A DNA stretch of 64,000 nucleotides from Liolophura sinensis (taxonomy: Eukaryota > Mollusca > Polyplacophora > Chitonida > Chitonidae), in NCBI RefSeq assembly GCF_032854445.1, contig NC_088301.1, positions 21,075,808 through 21,139,807 on the forward strand, written 5' to 3'. Below, in pieces: positions 1-10,530 of the stretch. How positions within the stretch are numbered: position 1 is the first letter of the stretch; every line of letters starts with the position of its first letter. A program made the position numbers and the translations under genes. The notes under the pieces are model-generated. The model saw nothing but the letters and a program-made list of their open reading frames with translations. It was not told where the DNA came from and did not search any database.

Positions 1-1930
1 TGAAAAGCTTTTCTATTGGCTCGATATGTGCCTGAACTTAATTACTGATTCCATATTTTCTAATTTCAATTCCAAAGTAATTTTCTAATTCCAAAGTAAA
101 CTAGTACGAAATGTATTCCTCTGACCCATTCAATCATTTATAGCTAAATTGTTTGGGGTCTTCAGGGATTAGTATGCCCCTAATAATTTAAATACGTTCT
201 AAGCCTCAGTACCCGTTTTTACCCTCACTCTGACATCATAAAACTAACCGAGATTCACTATTTATTTGTTCCTAGTATCAAATCAATTGCTAAAAACAAT
301 TGACACCTTAAGAAAGAGTTCTTTACGGGTCAGTAAATAACTCGTAGTTGGAATATCAGAAATAAGTTTAAAGTTCAGTATTGCGTGGTGTTTATTCTCC
401 TTTTGCCACCATGAAACCAGCTCACATTGAATTTAAATGCGTTCCTCTTACCACGTAAACCTTTGAGAACTAAATTTGTAGAGGTTTTCAGGGGTTAAAT
501 ACCCATTTAAAACCTTACCCATTGGCAAAGAGATATATTGAATCAATACGTTGTCAGGCGCATTAGTTATGCACCTATTACGCCACCATAAAACCAGGTC
601 ATATCTACTTTTAAGTTCTCCTTCGCATGAAAGCCTTTCAAACTTTGATTGATAAGGGCCTTCATGGGTCAATATGGCCCTAAACATAATCCACTGGAAC
701 AACGGTATTCTGAACAAAAAAGTTTTAAGGTGTAGTATACTGGATATGCCCGCTTTCTGACAATAAAATGAAATGCAGGTAAAAACCAACACTAATGTTC
801 TTCGTCTTACCAAAAACAGTCCACATGGAAACTACGTGTAAATTATCAGGGGTCTAAAAAAAATGCGATATTTTAAAGTGAAGCACTGGGTATAGTTACT
901 TTCTACCACCATGAAACCAGTTAAATTCTACTCTGTAGCCCGTCTTCTTAGAAAAACAGCCCTTGAAACGTAGATTATCAGAGGTCTTTAGAGGATAATA
1001 CCTTCCCAAACATCCACCATTCGAAAAAAAGATATTCCGAATCAAGATGTTTCAAAGTGCAGCATTGGCTATATTTTTATTTTTCCACAATGAAGTCAGG
1101 TAAGATCAATTTTAAGGTCATTGTTCTGAGAACATTAACCAACCTCTAGAGTCTATACTATTAGGGGACTTCAGAGGTGCATACATGTACTTCCCCAAAC
1201 ATCTCGTACTGGAAGTAAAGAAATGGTGATCCAGTGCGTCCTATAAAGTGCAGTTCTGGTTATAGTCCCATTCTGTTACCTTAAATCGAGGTCAAACTAA
1301 TTCTATGGTCATCAAGTGAGTGGTTAGGTGCCTCAAACATCAACCATTGAAAAATAAATTTCCTTTCTGCTGCCCTGAAATGAGGTAACATGAATTCTAA
1401 AGTCTTTCTTAGCAAAACAGCTCTTACAAATTGAAGTTTTATTGGTCTTATTATGGCCTCAAACTTCACCCATTGCAAAAAATGTATTCTAGGGCAATGT
1501 GGTTTGAAGTACCCTATAAGAGCGATATTTTCACCATGAAGCAAAGTAAATTAACTCGAAGATTCTTTTTCTTGACAAAACAGTCAATAAAAACTAGCTT
1601 ATTACTTGTCTTCATGGTCAACGTCTCAAAGTGTAGTATTGGCTATATTTTTATTTTGCTACAATTAATCCAGGTAAAATGAAGTTTAAGGTCGTTTGTT
1701 CTGAGAAAACCAGACCCTAGAAACTAGATTTCAAGGGATCTTCATATGTCTATATATCTGAAGTGCCCCAAACCGGAAATAAAGACATGCTGAATCAGAA
1801 CGTTCTAAAGTGCAGCACTGTCTAGCCTATATAGTCCCTCTGTCCTACCGTAAATTCAGGTAAATTGTATGGTTCTTCTTAGAGAAAAGGATTCCATATA
1901 TCACTTACTGGAAGAAAGTTTTATTTCTTG
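1..1930. repeat. Degenerate satellite array, unit about 175-190 bp
   Basis: A phrase like 'CACCATGAAACCAGGTAA' followed by 'TTTTAAGGTC', 'GAAAACAGCCCTTGAAAC', 'ATCAGGGGTCTTCAGGG', 'CCCAAACATCACCCATTG' and 'TTCTAAAGTGCAGCATTGG' recurs in the same order. Copies of the first phrase begin near 406, 580, 758, 903, 1080, 1272, 1368, 1528, 1656 and 1850, so most spacings are 145-194 bp with some truncated units. The short ORFs on both strands here are by-products of the repeat. The array probably continues to the left of the window. Confidence 0.8.
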
Positions 1931-2287
1931 AGCCAACATAATTACAGGTGCAGTGCTAATCGTAGTCCGTTTAGCTGTACTGCTCGAACTGTTATAGTGC
2001 CGCTCATGGAATGGGAGATAACTCGTATGTCCATTCACTCTGAAAAGATCTTAGCCTGGAACTGCTTGCTTCCAAATGGCAAGAATGAGTGAAATCATGG
2101 GCTGACCTATATGCATAACAGGAATTCAGGTGAACACAACACACGCTCCATCAAACGCATTTGTTTGAAATGTATAAAAGAATACCAGCAGCATTGTTGA
2201 GTATAACCGCTGACGGGAATATTCATGGGTGTTGATGATAGGTACGTGGTTACCATGACAACCGAGCAAATGGATAAATGTGTCCAT

Positions 2288-2289
<2 letters not shown>

Positions 2290-2353
<64 letters not shown>
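2290..2353. repeat. (AT)n microsatellite
   Basis: About 32 uninterrupted AT dinucleotides. Confidence 0.98.
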
Positions 2354-2355
<2 letters not shown>

Positions 2356-2534
2356 TTATCCACCTAAAAAAAGCAAAAGATCAGTTAAAGACTGATACAG
2401 AGCAGTGTTATAGGAACATTGCATAGATATGCCAAGATTACTACAACAACGTTCCAAACAGTAGACTATGTATGCAAATTCAAGGTAAACAATTTGCTAA
2501 CTGAAAAAAAAATTGCATTGTTATTAACCTAACA

Positions 2535-2600
2535 GATTAACCCGTTCCTGATAACGAATCAATCCGTTCATAATAATCCGTAATCAGGAACGGATTAATG
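2535..2600. repeat. Inverted repeat (17-bp arms)
   Basis: ATTAACCCGTTCCTGAT is followed about 30 bases later by ATCAGGAACGGATTAAT, its reverse complement apart from one mismatch. The loop holds a further partial copy of the phrase ('AATCCGTTCATAATAATCCG'). It could be a foldback element relic; no function can be assigned. Confidence 0.7.
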
Positions 2601-2734
2601 CACTATGTGCATGGAAGAAAATCAACCTGTCATCACTCAAGGAAAGGATGTAGAGGAAGATTTGTTTTTAGGGCACTGTGTAATGATACACTGTGAACTC
2701 ATACTTGTTAATGTACGTTGTGCATTGTCATTGG

Positions 2735-2850
2735 TTGTATGCATGTATGTATGCTTGGGATTCAACCTTAACGATTTTTCAGTCATATGACGACAAGGAG
2801 GTATTAGGTGTGTGTGCATGTACTGTGTCTTCTGGGGGCACACAACATGA
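2735..2850 (-). mobile_element. SINE family B fragment (tail and body)
   Basis: The sequence around 'TTTTTCAGTCATATGACGAC', followed by a GTGTGTGCATGTACTGTGTC-like stretch, matches the left part of the element at 36351-36548 and, in reverse complement, the copy at 17555-17822. Only the CATACATA-tailed 3' part is present; the tRNA-like head is missing. Confidence 0.65.
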
Positions 2851-3277
2851 CTTAAGGGATATTATAGGATGGAACAGTCTGAAAACAATATAGATGTGTC
2901 GAGATAAAGCACCGGTCGACGTTCTGATGTTTTTGATGTATCATGACCACGTTGTGGATATTTTTTTATCCGCATAACTAATTCCGGCGTGAGACTCACA
3001 AGACAGCAGGAAGTACAGATGAGCTCAAAATTAGCCGAGAAAAATTTTATTTCTAAACTTTGATTCCGAACTTGTCTTTCTATATACGTATAGAAAACAA
3101 GGTATGTTCTAGGCGACTGAGTGGAATCAGTATTGAAAGGGTTTAACATGGTACTTTACAATTTTGTCCTTAGAGTGCATGTGCGTGTCATTTGCCTCCT
3201 TGTTGCAGGACGGACTCCCAAAAAAAGGGTTTTTAAGTATTTACATTTTGTTTTTGAAGCATGGTCAAATGAAACTT

Positions 3278-3860
3278 TTACAGAAGGCTTTTGGAGATTT
3301 TGACTCTTTTAAGTCCCTTTCTAATGAGTTCCACAGGTTTGGACCATTGTATGAAAGGCTTTGTTTGACGTACTATGAGGAATGGCATTTGGAGATTATC
3401 ATTCGTGGTTGATCGGAGATGTTTTGAAGATGAAGAGTTGACAGGTTTAAATAGTGTATTCAGGTATGTTGGGCACTTTCCGTTTAGTATCGTATACATG
3501 TAGACTTACACATGTAGACATACAGAGCCAGTTGAGCTGCTTGAAAAGGATGGAAGTTGGTGTTAAATAAGGGGCATTTAATATTAACACTCTTTTGAAG
3601 TTTTCAGGTTCTTTCTATGTGGTAGGCCCACTTGCTGGCATATCCCCAGATCGTGCAAAAGTAGTTGATATGTGGCAGAATGAAGGAATTGTAATACAGA
3701 ATTTCTGCATTCTTTTTTTCAGTATGTGTTTGTTCCTGTATAATACACCAAGTTTGGCTGTGATCTTTTCACAGACAGAATCAATGTGGGAATTCCAATT
3801 TTCGATTTTGAAGTTAACAGAAACACAGCGGGAACCTACCATATTCGTGTTGTGCTAAAT
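3278..3860 (-). pseudogene. Non-LTR retrotransposon ORF2 3' fragment (degenerate)
   Basis: Two minus-strand open segments look like the C-terminal part of a CR1/jockey-type reverse transcriptase ORF. The segment at 3615-3842 contains NWNSHIDSVCEKITAKLG and LYRNKHIL, typical of the post-catalytic region (L-W-x-x-H-I...KLG-x-L-x-R-x-K). The segment at 3278-3499 starts MYTILNGKCPTYL and includes LRST followed by a Leu/Pro-rich stretch, as in the C-terminal tail of such ORFs. About 115 bp between them is not open. No catalytic FADD box, endonuclease or ORF1 is present, so this is a 5'-truncated, decayed insertion. It differs from the long LINE at 19-24.5 kb. Family assignment is from motif memory only. 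Confidence 0.6.
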
Positions 3861-4480
3861 CGAGAACTCCACTATGTTTCCGGGATAGTTTTTATCAGGA
3901 AATTTACCTGAAACTCATTTTGAAGAACGCGTGAAGAGGGAATATTTTCAGTATTCTGATCCCTTTTCGGCACGGTTTCGATGACTGAACCAGAATCATG
4001 CCATAAATTTGTTTTTATTTTGCTCTACAGTGTTGTCAAAGTAAGAAAATGTTTATTATTGATTCCAATCTGTGGTTCTTTTTTTCAAAGCCGATAAATA
4101 TAGTGAAATGTACATAGTAAAATCTAAATATTATTTTGTACTATTGTACCTGTAACGTGATTGTTTCCGACTCATACTATTTGACAGAATAAAATTCTGA
4201 AGATAAATATAGCATTTTCATACTGTAATCTGATCTCTGTCCCACTGAGAAGAAACACTGGAATTTTTCCAGTTTCAAATCAGAAATTATAGCTATGTTG
4301 TCAGCTGAATACAGAGTTAAAATATGCATTTCTCGAAATTTTACCAAACTAATTATGCTTTACGAACACTGAATGCGGCACTATGTTACGCTTCCTTGTT
4401 ATTTTCTGGAACGTCATAATGAAGCATATAACAATTTTCGTCGATGTCACCCTAGCAGGGAGAACGTCCTTGTTTAGCTT
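3861..4480. other. Intergenic, no gene seen
   Basis: AT-rich sequence with no convincing exon, tRNA or repeat. Short ORFs here show no recognisable motif. Confidence 0.5.
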
Positions 4481-4481
4481 G

Positions 4482-4688
4482 TGGGGGCCTAAGTGGCCTA
4501 AATGACTCAAGAGTCTTTTGCCAATGTGGTCGCTCTGAGTTCAAGCCCAGCTCATGCTGTCTGCAACTTGCGAATGGTCGAGGGTTTTCCCCTGGTTCCG
4601 CCCGGTTTTCTCCTACCACAATGCTAGCCGCCGTCGTATAAGTGAAATATTCTGAGTACGGCGTAAAACACCAATCAAATAAATAAAT
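4482..4688 (+). mobile_element. SINE family A copy
   Basis: The copy has a tRNA-like head ('GGGGGCCTAAGTGGCCTAAA', eroded), a body with 'GTTCAAGCCCAGCTCATGCT' and 'GCCGTCGTATAAGTGAAAT', and the family tail 'GGCGTAAAACACCAATCAAA' plus AATAAATAAAT. The family recurs about 13 times in the window. It resembles the widespread tRNA-derived molluscan SINEs; the exact family name was not verified. Confidence 0.88.
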
Positions 4689-4914
4689 GTCTCATTTGTA
4701 TTGAAACAATCACACAAATTTAATTAACGCGAGACTACCAGTAGCTTTCTAGTACAAAATCAACGACCCTCTTCAGTATCCAATATTTTTGATAGATTGT
4801 CATAAAAATGATAGAAGAATGATATATATATTTTGGGATATATACTAATTTTATTATGATATGTAAAACAAGAAATTGGTAAAAACAACCACGATAAATA
4901 GATTTAACACTGAC

Positions 4915-5429
4915 AGCAAAAGAACAATGGTACAGCAAGTATCGTTAAAATCGGCTGAATCTCAATGGGAATTTTTGATGACTGCCCATACGGGGCATCC
5001 TGTTGGAGGTGAACGTTTCTGTTTTGTTCGTAGGATGTTCCACAAAATGGAACAGCATCCTGCGAGAATGGACATTTAACTGCTCTCGGTCCAACTTTCT
5101 CTTCCGCTTGGCCACGTGAAAGGTATTCTGTAAACAGAAAATTATCTGTTCTTAATAAAATAAATAAAAAAAAAATTAGTATACATACTGCAGATTCCGT
5201 CAACCTTGTACAGAGAAACAAAAATTTACCCTAAAAGGCGTAGCACGGCCTTTTTTCCTCACAAGGGATTTTTTTTGGAGAATACACACCTTTGTCGAAT
5301 TCCGCTGATACTATTTTTAGATTTTCCTGGGGACATGTATTCCTCCCTTAAGACTTGGGCCATTTCTTCCTTTTTTTCTTGTGCTGTTCAGTCTATCATC
5401 TCCGAGGCTTTCTGTCGTCTCTTACGCTT
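4915..5429 (-). pseudogene. Putative decayed two-exon remnant, unrecognised
   Basis: On the minus strand, 5290-5429 is bounded by an acceptor (TACTTTTTCAG) and a donor (CAAAG/GTGTGT). It reads KRKRRQKASEMID, then an in-frame TGA, then AQEKKEEMAQVLREEYMS and a short Ser/Gly-rich end. The Lys/Glu-rich register looks like true coding sequence that has decayed. A second segment (about 4915-5127), after the acceptor CTGTTTACAG, is open in two frames, but the frame carried over from the first exon stops after about 17 codons. I do not recognise a function. A relic of an ORF carried by a mobile element is possible, and chance cannot be excluded. Confidence 0.3.
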
Positions 5430-8400
5430 CTGAAAAAGTAAAATACGCTAATAAAAGTTATATGATTTCCTTTGTAACTTTGTATTTTCTCTTTCATATA
5501 CAAAGCTATATTCATTGGAATTCCATACACAGTGAGCCCACTCATACTTTCAGCTGAACATAAACGGGCCTATACATTTTGTTTGGTTATTTCTTGTTTT
5601 CAGCCTTCGGGCTCAGTATTCATTGCCAGTATTCATTCTATAGTCGATCGCCACAATTTAAGAAATTGGCGTTAAATCATGGACCTTCAATTGTTCAAAT
5701 ATTTTTTGTCTGTGACAAATGATGACTAGTGACTTACATCACTTGTTCTTTTGTTCAGTTTGGGAACGACCTAATGAGTTTCTTTAGTCCCACTCAAAGT
5801 TCTGGCGTGGTCATCCCTCATGCTTTGCCACATATGCTTGCTAACAATAACAGTTAAAAGCTTGCATTTTATACTCTTTGATAAACCCTGATGAACAGGT
5901 ACAAAAATTGTAAGACTTTCTTAAGAGGAAACCCAATTCTTCTCAGTGTGACGTGCGGACCAAAAGTCAATTTGCAAAGCTTTAAAGTAATATTCATAAA
6001 TGCATTTATTCAAAGGAATGCCTGCCAGCAATTGTCCCAGTGGCGCAGTTCTGGTCAGAGAAACATCTGCGACTACTCGCTGAGCCCTTTCCATAGCCTC
6101 TTTGTTGTCATTAGTTGCTAAAAATATAACCATATTTAAATGAAAAATTATTTTTTAAACTACTGTTAAACTACTTAATCTTCCGAAATGTAATAGAATT
6201 TAACCTATATTGCAAGTTTATGCAATTATCTTTCTGTAAATCAGGACTAAGTCTGTTTCATACTGAATGCTGTAATGATAAAATCACGAATTGAAATACA
6301 AATATTCTTTGTTCTTTTTAGTAGAAATGGTGAAAATTGCTTTACCTAAAAAAAGACAGGGAGAATCCAGGATCTTCCCTCAGCTATTTGATGGTGTTCC
6401 TGCATGATACCTGTTTAAGACATGACAAACATATGAACATCATTTGCAATCGAATGAATTATGAATTGGGGCAAAATCGTTCTCTGACCGTGTTAATGTT
6501 GTCTGATACAGTGCTAATGTTTCATGAAGCATAAGGTCAAGTCCTCACTGATAATCACGCAACCAGATTGGTATCACCTGAGTGGTACAGCCTTTTAGCC
6601 AATTTCCATTAAGAGAATACAGTTGTTAAGGTAAAAAAAATCTATCATATAAAAATTATTAAACATTAAAAATTTCCTCCCATTCGGGATAGTCTGTGAT
6701 CAATGGAAACACAAAAAGAAATACGATAAATGGATTCAGTGTTACTATAAAAACAACACATGCTACACCCCACACCCATGCCCACCCCAAATCACTCCCA
6801 AACCCAGCACAAGCCCTATTATCTCATTACAGCCGGGGTTTCATCTTTTACTCTGCGCACCAACTTTGTACAAAGTCCTGGAGCACTATCTACTCTAGTG
6901 TGTCAAGCAAGAACGCATGGAGACAAGCTCAAGCGAGCTTTGAGTAGATCTGATGTAAAGGAATTTCAAATTGTAGGAATACCGTCCACAAAGGAAAACA
7001 AAAACAAAGATATTCACCAATGTTGCAAATTAAGTGGTAGCCATTAAAAGATTTTAATTTTGTTGTCGTTATCTGACTACTGTAATTTTGATAACTTTTT
7101 CTTACTGTCGTGGTGTAAATTATTACTTTACAGTAATTGCAAACAATTTTCTAAACAACATCACCGTCATCACAACTCATTTTGTGTCGATACATCACAC
7201 ATTAGTTGAAAGTGTTTATCTCTGTGCGACAGATAATTATTTTTTCTAACTGTATGATTAAAACCACCTTACGACAATTGGCAATGACATCGAACTACAA
7301 TCTGCTGAATTAAATTTTTTGAAGATATATTCCGATATTACTTGTTCTTTTAATTTGTGACCACAGTTTTATTTTACTGAGACCTTGCAAGAATAATGAT
7401 TTAATATTGTCTGTGTTTGCGTATATATATGCATGCAAATTCCAGACAGTTCTGTCGATGCTGTGTAATTCCAACCACGGGATTCTGGACATTCTGGATT
7501 TATGTTTATATTATCAGTGTGGGAGTTGATCAGGTTGTTGTTTCACTTTCATGTATCCGTTCATGAAGGGAATCCAGTCGTATCGTCTAACAGGCAACAG
7601 TCAAATCGCCTAATACCTTAGGTCGAATCGTCTACAGTCTAAGTCAGATCGACTAACAATAAATGTATTGGATATTTTGGATAACTGGTTCCCTTTTATC
7701 TGCATTTGTTTGTACTGAGACCTTGTACGTCATTTTTGAAATCTATATTTTAGGAAAGCTCCATTTTTACTGCACAGACTAACAACCACGAGTAGCCTCG
7801 GAAGCTGAGTTCTGCTGAAGTGAAGAACAAGTTACCTCCCTTTACGTCAGGTCTAAGTATGAAGAAAAAAATCAGATAGAGAATAAATTGACATCTGGAT
7901 ACACATATACTGTTGTTGTTTTCAATAAATTACAGTTTTACAAATATATGTATCAGTTTTAAACCACATACGCTTTGGTTCCAAAGGTTAAAGCACATTA
8001 CTTAAGCAATGAGCTACTTTCTCACGCTTCAGAGGGTGATAGGTACAGTAAGCGTAATTCTCACCAAACACGTGATAATATACACAGATATTCATTTCTT
8101 TAAACACTACCTACATATAGTTGTTTTGAATATTCGTTGATATGCATAATGAGTCAAATTGTTTTCAGAAGTTTTGTAAGTTTTACATTTGGATAGCTAC
8201 ATGCAGCAAGTTTAACGTTTGCCCTGTAATCTGCATTCGTAGGATGTTAATTGTTTTTCTTGAACAAAATACTTTAAACACAGAGTAAAGGTAACTTCTA
8301 AAAACAAACGACCCGTTTCTTGGACAAAAAGCGCTGTTTCCATTGAAGGAAAACAGATTAAACGCTTTATTTTGATTCCGTTGATGGGATCTCCAGGTAA

Positions 8401-9850
8401 GCTAGTCATTAGTTTCCAGGGGAAATAGAAATGAGTCCTTTATTTGGAAATGTAACGTAAACCGGTAAAGGGTTTCCGAAATAAACAGTAACGATTCCGA
8501 GATCAGGAATCGTAACAGAGACTATAGCAAAATATCCGGTGCACATCCGAGGTGTGCGAAACTAAGCGTAAACCACAAGCTGAATTCCGGATTGTGGAAA
8601 CTTGTCTTAGAAGGTTTCCACCTTGTTTCCGGAAGAAACCGATGTCCAGAAACAAGCATATTTCACCCAGTGCATCCATCCATCCACCCATCCATGAATC
8701 AGTCCAGATATCCGTAGTTTACTGTGCTACATTTAGACACATGGGCTCGTAATGAACCAGTTTGCTTGTAATGAAACGACAGACAAGGTCAGACGCGTTA
8801 CATACATGGGAATATGCACCATATAGAGGCTGTGCATCATATATATAATAATTGGACAAAGCGAGGATTGCCACTTGCCCGACAGCTCCCAGTCTCCTAC
8901 TTAAATAAAAATCAAGTGACTTCACCAAGACTTTTGTTGGTAGCCAGTACGTTGCACATTTAACCACGAATCACATGTCTTGTGTACACAATGACTGCCA
9001 ACATGGACGGCACAGTCGAAAGTTTCACTGGCGAGGCACAATCCATGCCCACATACCTGTACTACGCAATTATGATTTGAAACCTGAAATGCTTCTTCCT
9101 ACATTAAGTAAAATATTCTTAAGCACGACTTAAAACATCAAATAAATAAATATATAAATAAATACAGTGCTATATGTCCATCTCCGTAGTTTACAGCTTG
9201 CTACTATATACATTCTACCGTTCATAATTTTTGATGCCCCTACCATAATGGGCTACATTCCAACACTGAGGATGTACAGCCTGACATTCTCGTGCTAATG
9301 TGTCTAAAACATGGAACCACAACAGGAAAGCTCAGTTGCAACAGTCTTTTATTAGGGAAAGTTTAAAAAAGCCACAAAATTATATAGGAGTATGCGAAAC
9401 GCAGAGGTAAAGTGTTTGCGGAAAACAGGGGTTACGTTTTTGCGGAATATAGAGGTAATAAGTAATGTGTAATTCAGAAGTAGTGTTAATCCTGAAAGCA
9501 GAATTCACGAGTAGAAGGAATACAGATCTACACTGGAGATACAAGGACACAAGAATATAGTTGCCGTAAAAACATGTAATTTGGACTGGTATTAGGTACC
9601 TAATGGATGCCCGGATTCTGCAAAAACAAAGAAAGAAAGAAACCTGAGATATTACTGGAAAAGGTATATTACATGAACGGGGAAAACAATTACATATTCA
9701 AAACAAACAATTAAAAGGAAAAAAATCACTTTTCGAAATGCAACTAATAGTCAGTCGCTGCTCATTGTACAACTTCTGTTACGTAATTTCGGTTACAGTA
9801 TGTCTCAGGTGCTTGCGTGTGACAAGGGAGGTAATTCAGTAAAGGCCTGT
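5430..9850. other. Long stretch with no supportable complete gene
   Basis: This is mostly AT-rich unique sequence. One minus-strand exon-like piece lies at about 5990-6121: it has acceptor TTATATTTTTAG, then a helical, charged stretch including NDNKEAMERAQRVVADVS, open to about 5921, and I cannot assign it. Degenerate short repeats occur at about 7560-7660 (phrases around AATCGTCTAACA) and 9350-9480 (phrases around TTTGCGGAA). No tRNA or rRNA gene was seen. Confidence 0.45.
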
Positions 9851-9858
9851 TAACTTCG

Positions 9859-10070
9859 CTTCATGTAGCCTTTTAACCAGTAGTGATCAAGGCCTTTACT
9901 GGCCGACATGTAGCTTGCCAGATAATCAGATATATGGCCGTTGATGCTGCACGCATATGGTCTGTATGGATCTCCCCAAATTTTGATGATCGAACCATCG
10001 AACCACCCCAACTTCCTGTGTGCTATCACAACATGCACATTTGTTTTATCCATCATCAAGACATCGGCAT
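9859..10070 (-). other. Putative terminal exon, unrecognised
   Basis: On the minus strand a polypyrimidine-poor acceptor (GCTATATTCAG) is followed by about 70 open codons ending in TAA at 9857-9859. The reading starts HADVLMMDKTNVHVV and includes WFDGSIIKIWGDPYRPYAC and YWLKGYMKRS at its end. The composition (Trp, Tyr, Gly, Cys) looks protein-like and the GC content is above that of the flanks. The opposite strand is also open for 68 codons, so chance remains possible. No upstream exon or family could be identified. Confidence 0.28.
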
Positions 10071-10369
10071 GACTGAATATAGCGTTTAATATAATGATTA
10101 TAACTGAACGAACTAATCATTGTGGCTTAACGCCACCTGGGCAGTATGGCAGCTATATCGTAGAGAGAATTACAAATTCAAACCATGCCCCCTTTTCAAA
10201 AAAATTCTAAAGGCTAACTCAGTTAGCCGACTAGCAATTTTGTCTAACCCGTTTCACAAAAAAATTAACTGGCTATCGGCTAAAGTTTTTTGTCTTAGCT
10301 AGATTTTGAAAGCTAATCCAAAAGCACAAGCCAGAGGTACTGTGGCTGATGGCGTCCGTTTTTTACCGC

Positions 10370-10450
10370 GCACTCGCGGAGGGCGCGATTTTCCCGAGAG
10401 CGGCAGCAACAAGTACCATTTTTAAAATGTTTGGTATGGCCCGACCAGGT
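10370..10450 (-). mobile_element. SINE family B fragment
   Basis: 'GCGGCAGCAACAAGTACCAT' and the following 'TTTTTAAAATGTTTGGTATG' match the internal part of the family B element at 37420-37470. The head and tail are absent. Confidence 0.5.
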
Positions 10451-10484
10451 AATTATTATTATCATTGTTATTGCTCTTGTCGCT

Positions 10485-10490
10485 TTTATT
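10485..10490 (-). terminator. Polyadenylation signal AATAAA of the Cys-rich secreted gene
   Basis: The forward strand reads TTTATT, 41 bases beyond the stop codon of the gene at 10531-12038. Position and hexamer fit a cleavage/polyadenylation signal. Confidence 0.55.
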
Positions 10491-10530
10491 GTTGTTATTG
10501 TCATGAGATATTGACTTCTCTTACCTGCAT

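Larger units (their letters stand above)
1931..3270. other. Intergenic stretch with simple repeat and small palindrome
   Basis: I see no supportable gene. The stretch holds an AT dinucleotide run, an inverted repeat at about 2535-2600 and a fragment of SINE family B at about 2735-2850. Otherwise it is AT-rich unique-looking sequence. Confidence 0.6.
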
